Positions 1-5,738 of a stretch of 9,416 nucleotides of DNA are shown piece by piece (the first letter of the stretch is position 1; each line of letters opens with the position of its first letter). A program made the position numbers and the translations under genes. The stretch lies in contig DAHUYY010000066.1 in NCBI GenBank assembly GCA_027306845.1, positions 1-9,416 of the forward strand, in the 5' to 3' direction. Origin of the DNA: Vulcanimicrobiota bacterium (GTDB lineage: Bacteria; Vulcanimicrobiota; Vulcanimicrobiia; Vulcanimicrobiales; Vulcanimicrobiaceae). The notes under the pieces were generated by a model, which did no database searches, was not told the origin of the DNA, and worked only from the letters and a program-made list of their open reading frames with translations.

Positions 1-46
1 AGCGGCGCCTCGATACGCTGCCTTCGGCAGCTACTCGGCATGACAC
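1..46. repeat. Possible end of a dispersed intergenic repeat with a hairpin
   Basis: Bases 17-22 (gctgcc) and 26-31 (ggcagc) form a perfect 6-bp stem around a 3-base loop. Read on the minus strand, bases 45-34 give tgtcatgccgag, followed by the stem and then tatcgaggcgc. This resembles the 'TGTCATnCTGAGCG..' class of short intergenic repeats scattered through many bacterial genomes. It lies immediately downstream of trxB, so the hairpin could also help end that transcript, although there is no T-run after it. The element is cut by the window edge. Whether it is multicopy cannot be seen here; the repeat call rests on resemblance only. Confidence 0.35.
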
Positions 47-57
47 GGAAGCAGCGC

Positions 58-993
58 CTATAGCACCGCTGCCGCATCGAGATGATGCGCTTCGAGATAT
101 TTCTCGACGTCCATCGCCGCCCGACACCCGGCCCCGGCCGCCGTGATCGCCTGCTTGTAACGAATATCGTTCACATCGCCCGCGACGAATACGCCCTCGA
201 TATTGGTGTACGTTCCGTTCGGCGAAAGTATGTATCCGTGCGAATCGAGATCGAGTTGGCCGGCGAAAATCGACGTATTCGGCGTGTGCCCGACCGCGAT
301 GAAAAGCGCGTCGGCACGAAACTTCGATTCGCTACCGTCGAGGAGATTGCGGAGACGGAGCCCCGTCATAATCTCGCCGCCGAGGACTTCTTCGACCGCC
401 GTATTCCAGATGAACTCGATCTTCGGATGATTTATCGCGCGTTCGGCCATGATTTTGCTCGCGCGAAGCGCGTCGCGCCGATGGATCACCGTTACGCGGC
501 TACCGAAGCGCGTCAGAAAGATCGCTTCTTCCATCGCCGAATCGCCGCCGCCGACGACGACGATCTCCTTTTCGCGAAAGAAGGCACCGTCGCAGGTCGC
601 ACAGGTCGAGACACCGCGCCCGCGGAGGCGCTCTTCGCCGGGAATGTCGAGCCAGCGTGCGCTCGCGCCCGTTGCCACGATCACCGTCTGCGATTCATAA
701 CTTTTCTCGGCGGTTCGCACCACGAGCGGTCGTTGTGAGAAATCGACACCAACCGCATCTTCGTTGAGGATACGAGCACCGAAGGATTCCGCTTGGGCAC
801 GAAAGCGCTCCATCAACTCGGGGCCGAGAATCCCATCGGGAAAGCCGGGGAAGTTCTCCACCTCGGTGGTCAGCATTAACTGCCCACCGTAGAGGCCGCC
901 GGCGAGGACGAGCGGCTCGAGATTCGCGCGCGCGGCATAGATCGCCGCAGTGAGCCCGGCCGGGCCGGAGCCGATGATCGTTACACGTTCCAT
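58..993 (-). CDS. trxB: Thioredoxin-disulfide reductase
   Basis: FAD/NADPH flavoenzyme that reduces thioredoxin in the cytoplasm; 311 aa, the normal length for the low-molecular-weight bacterial form. The N-terminal FAD-binding motif GSGPAG is at residues 8-13, and the GGQL..TTEVENFPGF segment typical of TrxB is at about 36-51. The redox-active CATC (Cys131, Cys134) is followed by DGAFF, the NADPH-binding GGGDSA is at 148-153, and the C-terminal FAD motif GVFVAGDV is present. The reading frame stays open far upstream, to 1692, but that extension is antisense to the next gene. The ATG at 993 is chosen because homology begins there (MERVTIIGSG) and a GAGGG Shine-Dalgarno lies 4 bases upstream. 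It is transcribed divergently from the MBL-fold gene. All catalytic residues are intact and there is nothing odd in the protein. Confidence 0.97.
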   Translation of the reverse strand: MERVTIIGSGPAGLTAAIYAARANLEPLVLAGGLYGGQLMLTTEVENFPGFPDGILGPELMERFRAQAESFGARILNEDAVGVDFSQRPLVVRTAEKSYESQTVIVATGASARWLDIPGEERLRGRGVSTCATCDGAFFREKEIVVVGGGDSAMEEAIFLTRFGSRVTVIHRRDALRASKIMAERAINHPKIEFIWNTAVEEVLGGEIMTGLRLRNLLDGSESKFRADALFIAVGHTPNTSIFAGQLDLDSHGYILSPNGTYTNIEGVFVAGDVNDIRYKQAITAAGAGCRAAMDVEKYLEAHHLDAAAVL

Positions 994-1074
994 AGCGCCC
1001 TCTTCGACCGCATCGGCACTCGCTCCGGTTGCGCGGGGCAGCAACGCGCCTTCATCGCGTCGAAGAGCGCCGGA
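994..1074. promoter_or_regulatory. Divergent trxB / MBL-hydrolase control region with two dyads
   Basis: These 81 bases must hold the 5' signals of both divergent genes unless transcription comes from elsewhere. An outer perfect 9-bp inverted repeat, ctcttcgac (1000-1008) and gtcgaagag (1059-1067), puts the same GTCGAAGAG sequence just before each start codon. On the trxB side this arm contains the Shine-Dalgarno. An inner dyad, gttgc (1028-1032) and gcaac (1041-1045) with an 8-base spacer, has the geometry of a small dimeric-repressor operator. The neighbouring gene product carries a helix-turn-helix, so autoregulation is conceivable. No convincing -35/-10 pair stands out. The dyads are seen; their function is inferred. 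Confidence 0.4.
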
Positions 1075-1938
1075 ATGATGCAGTGGCCGAAGCTCGACCT
1101 CGAGGATACGGTCGGGGATGTTTTGCGCAAGACGATGCGCGGTTGTCGATTGGATGTGCGCACGCTCGCCGCGGCGACCGATCTCGCAGAACCTTCGATA
1201 GAGGCCTGGCTCGCCGACCGAGGGGCTCCCGACGCCGAGGAGGCCGCGCGGCTGGCGGCGAGCCTCGGCATGGATAAGCAGCGTTTTCGGCGGCGCGCGG
1301 CGGGGGCATGGTATCCGGGAGAGGTTGCTACGCCGCTCGTTCGCCAACACCCACAACTGCCGCATCCGAGCAACGGCTACGTCGTACAAGCCGCGCTCGA
1401 CGGGCCGCTCGCCGCCATCGTCGATCCGGCGGGAGACCCCGCGGTACTGCTCGCGCGGTTGCGAGAGCGACGACTCGATTATTCCTACATTCTCATCACG
1501 CACAATCACGATGACCATTGCGATGCCGCCGCAGCGGTCGCTTCGGCGTACCCCCACGCCCGCATCGTCATGCATGCAGTCGATGCTCCCGCGATCGGGG
1601 CGCTCGCGGCCGATGCGATTCCGATTCGGAAAGGCGACCGGCTCCCATTCGGCGAGCGCCACGCAATCGAACTCATTCCAACGCCGGGACATACCGACGG
1701 TTCTTCCTGTTTCCGCATCGGCGATCTGCTCTTCACCGGCGACACGCTCTTTGCCGGAAGCGTCGGCGGCTGCTTCGGCGATCGCTTCGGCTACAACGAT
1801 CTTCTTGCGAACATTCGCCGCGAACTCTTCACCCTGCCGGAATCGACGGCGGTGCTACCCGGGCACGGACCACCGACGCGCATCGGGTGGGAACGGAACG
1901 AAAACCCCTTCTTCCCCAACGAGGAATCCTTAACGTGA
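1075..1938 (+). CDS. MBL-fold metallohydrolase with N-terminal XRE-like HTH domain
   Basis: A 287-aa protein in two parts. Residues about 13-72 read like a Cro/C1-type (XRE) helix-turn-helix: VLRKTMRGCRLDVRTLAAAT, then a recognition-helix-like SIEAWLADRG, then AARLAASLGM. Residues about 87-287 are a glyoxalase II/ETHE1-like metallo-beta-lactamase domain. Its dinuclear-metal ligands are all present: H143-N-H145-D-D147-H148, H206 (TPGHTDG), D223 (FTGDTLFAG) and H264 (LPGHG). It is therefore probably an active hydrolase of a thioester or related substrate; the substrate is unknown. ATG 1075 (followed by a second ATG) is the first start in the open frame, with only a weak purine-rich site upstream. 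Family members normally lack a DNA-binding domain, so the fusion is unusual. It faces trxB, and its stop overlaps the next gene's start by GTGA. Confidence 0.88.
   Translation: MMQWPKLDLEDTVGDVLRKTMRGCRLDVRTLAAATDLAEPSIEAWLADRGAPDAEEAARLAASLGMDKQRFRRRAAGAWYPGEVATPLVRQHPQLPHPSNGYVVQAALDGPLAAIVDPAGDPAVLLARLRERRLDYSYILITHNHDDHCDAAAAVASAYPHARIVMHAVDAPAIGALAADAIPIRKGDRLPFGERHAIELIPTPGHTDGSSCFRIGDLLFTGDTLFAGSVGGCFGDRFGYNDLLANIRRELFTLPESTAVLPGHGPPTRIGWERNENPFFPNEESLT
1921..1938 (+). promoter_or_regulatory. Shine-Dalgarno and GTGA overlap deciding the methyltransferase start
   Basis: The purine run gagga at 1921-1925 lies inside the end of the MBL-fold gene. It is spaced 9 bases from GTG 1935-1937, which overlaps the TGA stop at 1936-1938. 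This fixes the otherwise ambiguous start inside a frame open from further upstream. Confidence 0.7.
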
Positions 1939-2672
1939 AGCCATCGCCACTCTGGTATCGCATGCGCGGCCTCCTCATCTTCCTCGTCATTCTTCTGAGC
2001 TTTTACCTCGCGTATGGCCTCTCGATCGCGCTCCACCAGTCGACGCTACCGACGGCCTGGCAACTCGCCGGGGGCGATTCTCTCGAGCTCTTTCGCTGGA
2101 TTTTCGCAATCGGCGCGCTCTTTCCAATCGCCGCGTTTCTGATGCGCAGTTGGGGCGCAGCTTATCTCCGCGCGGCAACGGTTTGGGCGAGCGATGCATC
2201 GGCGGCGCGCCTCATCATTGCCGGGCCGTTTCGCTATCTGCGTAACCCGCTCTACTTCGGCAACCTGCTGACGTTGCCGTGGATCGCACTCTTCATACCA
2301 CCGTTGGGAATTCCCATCCTCGTCGTAGCAACAACTCTCTTTCTCGCCGCACTGGCAAAATACGAGAGCGAACTCCTCAAGGAGCGCTTCACTGCAGAGT
2401 ACGATCGTTACGCGCTCCAGGTTCCGGCTCTCTTCCCTCGCTTCATACCAATTGCAAGCGACCGCCTAGCGCCGACAGCCGACTGGCGCGAAGGCCTACG
2501 CTCCGAACTCCTTATGCTCTCCTTCGCGCTGCTTGCAATCGCCTTTGCAATCGCTCCTAACATCATCCACGAGCATTGGATCTGGGCGATTCCGCTGCTG
2601 GCCTACCTTGCGCAGAGGCTTCTCGCGGGCCCGCCCGCTCGTGCCGCCGACGCTGAAAAGCCGAAGAATTAA
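1935..2672 (+). CDS. Isoprenylcysteine carboxylmethyltransferase (ICMT)/PEMT-like integral membrane methyltransferase
   Basis: A 245-aa membrane protein with hydrophobic segments at about 12-34, 52-72, 110-140 and 192-230. The central region has the SAM-binding signature of the ICMT/phospholipid methyltransferase superfamily: GPFRYLRNPLYFGNLL (97-112), then E144 and E150-RF..EYDRYALQVPALFPRFIP (to about 172). It probably methylates a small or lipid-like acceptor at the membrane; bacterial members of this family mostly have unknown substrates. The GTG at 1935 is preferred because gagga at 1921-1925 lies 9 bases upstream and the start overlaps the previous stop (GTGA), implying coupling to the MBL hydrolase. 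An internal ATG at 1962 is possible but would trim the N-terminus before the first membrane segment. The C-terminal tail is polar (ARAADAEKPKN). The stop is 6 bases from the converging permease gene, leaving no room for a separate terminator. Confidence 0.85.
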   Translation: MKPSPLWYRMRGLLIFLVILLSFYLAYGLSIALHQSTLPTAWQLAGGDSLELFRWIFAIGALFPIAAFLMRSWGAAYLRAATVWASDASAARLIIAGPFRYLRNPLYFGNLLTLPWIALFIPPLGIPILVVATTLFLAALAKYESELLKERFTAEYDRYALQVPALFPRFIPIASDRLAPTADWREGLRSELLMLSFALLAIAFAIAPNIIHEHWIWAIPLLAYLAQRLLAGPPARAADAEKPKN

Positions 2673-2678
2673 CCCCTC

Positions 2679-3458
2679 TTAGGCGCGCAACTTGTAACCG
2701 ATAGCGATCAGGCGCAGCGCGACGACAACGGCGATTACGGCAAGGGCCGAAATAGCACCGAGCGAGTATCCAAGAGGCAGATAACCGTTGCCGGTATAGC
2801 TATAGCGGAACGCGTCGATAATATAAAAAATCGGATTGAAGAGCTCGATCGAGCGAAGGTTCGCCGGTAGTATCGTCGCCGAGGTAAATACGCCTCCGAC
2901 GAACGTCAACGGCGTGATCACGAAGGTCACGAAAGCGGCAATGTGATCGAAACGTTCGGCCATCAGTCCAAAGATCAGTCCGAGCGACGAAAAAAGCGTC
3001 GTCACGATAACGATGCAAAGCGCGGCAAGCCACCAATTTTGCGGCACGGCATGGACGAGAAGCACCCCGAGCCCGCCGATGAGCAGCGCGATTAAGAACG
3101 CTCGCGCGAGGCTCCCCATGAGGAAGCCCACGAGAATTTCACCGGCGGCGAGCGGTGCCACCAGCAACTCTTGAATCGAGTTCATGAAACGCCCTTGAAA
3201 GAACGAGCTCGCGCATTCGTCGTACGCCGTTGAAATCGTCTGTAACATTATCAGGCCGGGGATGAGAAATTGCGCGTAGCTCACTCCACCGACGTTCTGA
3301 ATGCGGCTACCGATAGCAAGGCCAAAAACAAAAACATAGAGGATCGTCGTGATCACCGGCGGCCAGACCACCTGATTGATCACTTTCAGCGAACGAACGA
3401 TCTCGCGCTTTGCGACGGTTAAGAGCCCTACCCAATTCACGAAGTTAACCGGGTTCAT
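2679..3458 (-). CDS. ABC-2 type transporter permease, YadH-like
   Basis: A 259-aa integral inner-membrane protein with about six hydrophobic segments (roughly 28-50, 62-78, 106-134, 143-167, 172-193 and 230-254). Line by line it resembles E. coli YadH: WPPVITTILYVFVFGLAIGSRI near the start, SYAQFLIPGLIML, ASSFFQGRFMNSIQELLVAPL, FVITPLTFVGGVFTSATILP, and NPIFYIIDAFRYSYTG. Length is the same (YadH is 256 aa). It would form a homodimeric channel with the ATPase encoded immediately upstream. The substrate is unknown; this subfamily is called an exporter by analogy with NodJ and drug or polysaccharide exporters. ATG 3458 overlaps the ATPase stop (ATGA) and has GGAG at 3467-3470, 8 bases upstream. 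It is the last gene of the five-gene minus-strand operon. Confidence 0.93.
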   Translation of the reverse strand: MNPVNFVNWVGLLTVAKREIVRSLKVINQVVWPPVITTILYVFVFGLAIGSRIQNVGGVSYAQFLIPGLIMLQTISTAYDECASSFFQGRFMNSIQELLVAPLAAGEILVGFLMGSLARAFLIALLIGGLGVLLVHAVPQNWWLAALCIVIVTTLFSSLGLIFGLMAERFDHIAAFVTFVITPLTFVGGVFTSATILPANLRSIELFNPIFYIIDAFRYSYTGNGYLPLGYSLGAISALAVIAVVVALRLIAIGYKLRA

Positions 3459-4171
3459 CGTGTCAGCTCCAAAAACACGTCTTGCAGGTCGCGATCGCGA
3501 ACGAGATCGCTCGTATCTTGTTCGGTAACAATTTTCCCCGCACGCACGATGGCGATCCGCTTGCAGAGCGCCTCCGCCTCTTCTAAATAATGGGTCGTCA
3601 AGACGATCGTCGTCCCTTCGGCATTCAGCCGTCGGAGCAAATCCCAGAGTTCGAGGCGCAATTCGACATCGACGCCGGCGGTCGGTTCGTCGAGCACGAG
3701 CAGTTTCGGCTCGTGAATGAGCGAGCGGGCGATCATGAGGCGGCGTTTCATGCCGCCCGAGAGCTTCGTATATTCGCCGTTTGCTTTATCCGAAAGCGAA
3801 AACCGTTCGAGCAGATCGTCGGCCCGTGCGCGCACCTTCGCGCCGCGAAGGCCGAAGTACCCGGCCTGATAGATCAAAATATCGCGGATCGAAAGATAGC
3901 GATCTAAATTGATCTCCTGGGGGCAAAGCCCGATGAGACGCCGCGCCTCTCGCCACTGCCGCTCGGTATCGTAGCCGAAAATTCGTATGCTTCCCGCAGT
4001 CGGGCGCACGAGGCCGACGCACGCCCCGATCGTCGTCGTTTTACCGGCACCGTTGGGGCCGAGAAAACCGAAAAAAGCTCCATGCGGCACATCCATCGAA
4101 ATGCCGTCGACGGCGACGAACTCACCGTAACGTTTGACGAGGCCATCGATCTGTAATGCGAATTCGCTCAC
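3455..4171 (-). CDS. ABC transporter ATP-binding protein, YadG-like
   Basis: A 238-aa cytoplasmic ATPase with every nucleotide-binding motif: Walker A GPNGAGKTT (38-46), Q-loop Gln85 (LCPQE), signature LSGGM (137-141), Walker B LLVLDEP (157-163, catalytic Glu162), D-loop AGVD and switch His194 (TTHYLEEAE). The stretch LSGGMKRRLMIARSLIHEPKLLVLDEPTAGVDVELR is almost the same as in E. coli YadG, matching the YadH-like permease partner. It is shorter than YadG (308 aa), lacking about 70 residues after the ATPase core. The frame is open to 4345, but homology begins at SEFALQIDGLVKRYG and the GTG at 4171 overlaps the preceding phosphoesterase stop (GTGA). No clear Shine-Dalgarno precedes it, so translation probably depends on coupling. 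Its own stop overlaps the permease start. Confidence 0.94.
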   Translation of the reverse strand: MSEFALQIDGLVKRYGEFVAVDGISMDVPHGAFFGFLGPNGAGKTTTIGACVGLVRPTAGSIRIFGYDTERQWREARRLIGLCPQEINLDRYLSIRDILIYQAGYFGLRGAKVRARADDLLERFSLSDKANGEYTKLSGGMKRRLMIARSLIHEPKLLVLDEPTAGVDVELRLELWDLLRRLNAEGTTIVLTTHYLEEAEALCKRIAIVRAGKIVTEQDTSDLVRDRDLQDVFLELTR

Positions 4172-4905
4172 GGAATAATGCTCGTAAGACGTTTGTAACG
4201 ATGCCGACGTAAGGTTGCGATCAACCGCATGCTTCCCGGAATACCGCACTCCGCAAGTTGCGTGGCAACGCGCTTGATGTCGAATTCGACCCGACGATGC
4301 TTTACCTGCCAGCCGCCCGACCGCAGGGTAAGAATCGCATAACACGCTCGCGGATCACCGTCTTTGGGCAACCCGGCCGACGCAACGTTTATCAAGAGTT
4401 TTCCGCGCCACAATCGAACGTACGGTAGATGGAGGTGCCCGAAGGCAATCGCGGAGGCGGCTTCGGCGCCAAGCATTCTCTCCAGCGTTGCATCGTCGGC
4501 ATCGGGCCAAAGATGTTCGTCGTCGTTGGCGGGATTGGCGTGGACGACGAGCAGTTCGTCGGGCGACTCACCGATGCGCAGCGCAAAGGGAAGCTCGTGC
4601 AACCAAGAGAGCCACTTCTCGCCGATTTCGTGGCGCGTCCATGCGAGCCGCGCTTCCTCACCCTCGAAACGCTCTTCGCCGGGCATCGCGAGGTAACGGT
4701 CGGTATTTCCGCGCACGCATTGCGCGCCGATCTCGGAGAGACGTTGCAAAACTTTTCGCGGCCGCGGTCCGTCGGCGCAGAGATCGCCGGCGGCAACGAT
4801 TGCGTCGGCGCCCCCTTGAGATGCGAGGTCGGCAAGGCAGGCATCAAGCGCGACAAGATTTCCGTGGATATCGGAAAGAATCGCTACTCGCATGCCCTCG
4901 CTCAC
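4168..4905 (-). CDS. Calcineurin-like metallophosphoesterase (YfcE/MJ0936 type)
   Basis: A 245-aa cytoplasmic phosphodiesterase-type protein with all dinuclear metal ligands in order: SDIHGN (Asp12, His14), GDLCADGP (Asp41), RGNTD (Asn67), VVHANP (His122) and FGHLHLPY (His157, His159). After these comes the family's INVASAGLPKDGDPRACYAIL closing strand. It should therefore be active on a phosphodiester or phosphomonoester; the substrate cannot be told. About 45 basic residue-rich positions at the C-terminus extend past the usual domain end. GTG 4905 overlaps the stop of the DDAH-like gene (GTGA). An internal ATG at 4893 (MRVAILSDIHGN, where most homologues start) is an equally plausible start, and neither has a well-spaced Shine-Dalgarno. 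Its stop overlaps the ABC ATPase start. In this operon it is the soluble enzyme that keeps its active site, unlike its two upstream neighbours. Confidence 0.92.
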   Translation of the reverse strand: MSEGMRVAILSDIHGNLVALDACLADLASQGGADAIVAAGDLCADGPRPRKVLQRLSEIGAQCVRGNTDRYLAMPGEERFEGEEARLAWTRHEIGEKWLSWLHELPFALRIGESPDELLVVHANPANDDEHLWPDADDATLERMLGAEAASAIAFGHLHLPYVRLWRGKLLINVASAGLPKDGDPRACYAILTLRSGGWQVKHRRVEFDIKRVATQLAECGIPGSMRLIATLRRHRYKRLTSIIP

Positions 4906-5738
4906 GATCGCGCTACCGCAAGAACCAAGGATGCGGGGGTCATTCCGACCTTCGTGAATTCATAGCAATCGAAGGCTTCGATGCTCACCCCCGCTCGGCT
5001 GAGGATGCGGAGCGATTCGCGATAGCGCAAGTCGACGAGAGCGTGGCGCTCGTTCAGCAGCATCAACCCGGCCGCTCGTTCTTCACCGCGGGGCAAAACG
5101 ATGCGATGGAGATCGGCGAATGCCGCCGCATCGACGGCGTCGTCGACAAAGGCGACCATATCGGGAGCGATCGGCGCAACGACGGAACGAAGCGAGAAGC
5201 TTTTCGGCGCGATTGCCACCTGCGTGCAATGGTAGCCGTGCGCGGTGAGCAACGAGGTCATGCCGCGCCGCCCGAGTTCGTTGCTGAGTGCGCCGACGCC
5301 GATATAGGCGCGCGCGCCGAGTAGCATCACGTCGTCTCCGCTAAAAAATGCCGGTGCGGCGATGTGCCCGGCAATAGGAATCTCCGCGCGGGCGAACGCG
5401 GCTCGGGTACGGTCGACGGCAGCGCGACGCTCCATCACGCTGGGGCGCATGATCGCTACACCATCTTCCAGGCAGAGCGCACTCTGCGCGACTGCACTCT
5501 CCAACGGGTCGAGCGCCGAGCCGGCAATTTCGATAATCTCAACGCCGAATGAAAGGAGCAACTTACGCAAATTATCGTGCTGTTCGAGCGCCCGTGCGTA
5601 GATCGCCGAGGGCTCCGACGGCAACGGAACCGCGCGCTCAATCGCGGCGCTCGGACGCACTAATGCGGCGCGACGCAACATGCCCGTTGGGGAGCCGATC
5701 AAGCGAGGGCCGTAGCCGAGCTGAACGTTACCGCTCAT
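4902..5738 (-). CDS. DDAH/amidinotransferase-fold protein, probably catalytically dead
   Basis: A 278-aa protein that follows dimethylarginine dimethylaminohydrolase (DDAH; GME/pentein fold) from end to end. It has ALVRPS (25-30), ALEQHDNLRKLLLSFGVEIIEI (50-71), LCLEDGVAIMRPSVMERR (88-105), FFSGDDVMLLGARAYIGVGALSNELG (131-156), SFSLRSVVAPIAPDMVAF (180-197), LMLLNERHALV, and EFTKVGMTPASLVL (260-273). The family triad is missing by alignment. The Glu/Asp of [ED]GGDV is Ser133, the His of xHLKS is Ser182, and the Cys of the terminal TC motif is Pro268. A substrate-binding Arg of the SxRTN motif is also Leu. The Glu91-Asp92 pair survives. Cys258 lies ten residues before the expected position and is unlikely to replace the nucleophile. 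ATG 5738 has AAAGGA 7 bases upstream and overlaps the previous stop (ATGA). The role is unknown; it may be a binding or regulatory pseudoenzyme. Confidence 0.82.
   Translation of the reverse strand: MSGNVQLGYGPRLIGSPTGMLRRAALVRPSAAIERAVPLPSEPSAIYARALEQHDNLRKLLLSFGVEIIEIAGSALDPLESAVAQSALCLEDGVAIMRPSVMERRAAVDRTRAAFARAEIPIAGHIAAPAFFSGDDVMLLGARAYIGVGALSNELGRRGMTSLLTAHGYHCTQVAIAPKSFSLRSVVAPIAPDMVAFVDDAVDAAAFADLHRIVLPRGEERAAGLMLLNERHALVDLRYRESLRILSRAGVSIEAFDCYEFTKVGMTPASLVLAVARS

Noticed and set aside
82..738. Plus-strand frame of 218 codons opposite trxB
   Set aside because: Antisense to conserved TrxB sequence, with no domain similarity and biased composition.
994..1692. Open upstream extension of the trxB frame, which would give a 544-aa protein
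   Set aside because: It is antisense to the conserved MBL-fold gene, has no recognisable domain, and TrxB homology plus a Shine-Dalgarno fix the start at 993.
1518..1934. Upstream extension of the methyltransferase frame (384-aa version)
   Set aside because: It overlaps the MBL-fold gene in another frame, with an arginine-rich shadow-like composition; the GTG at 1935 has a Shine-Dalgarno and an overlap.
2673..2678. Bidirectional terminator between the convergent methyltransferase and permease genes
   Set aside because: Only 6 bases separate the stops and no stem-loop with a T-run is visible across the junction.
4172..4345. N-terminal extension of the ABC ATPase frame
   Set aside because: It lies over the metallophosphoesterase coding region and has no family similarity; homology starts right after GTG 4171.
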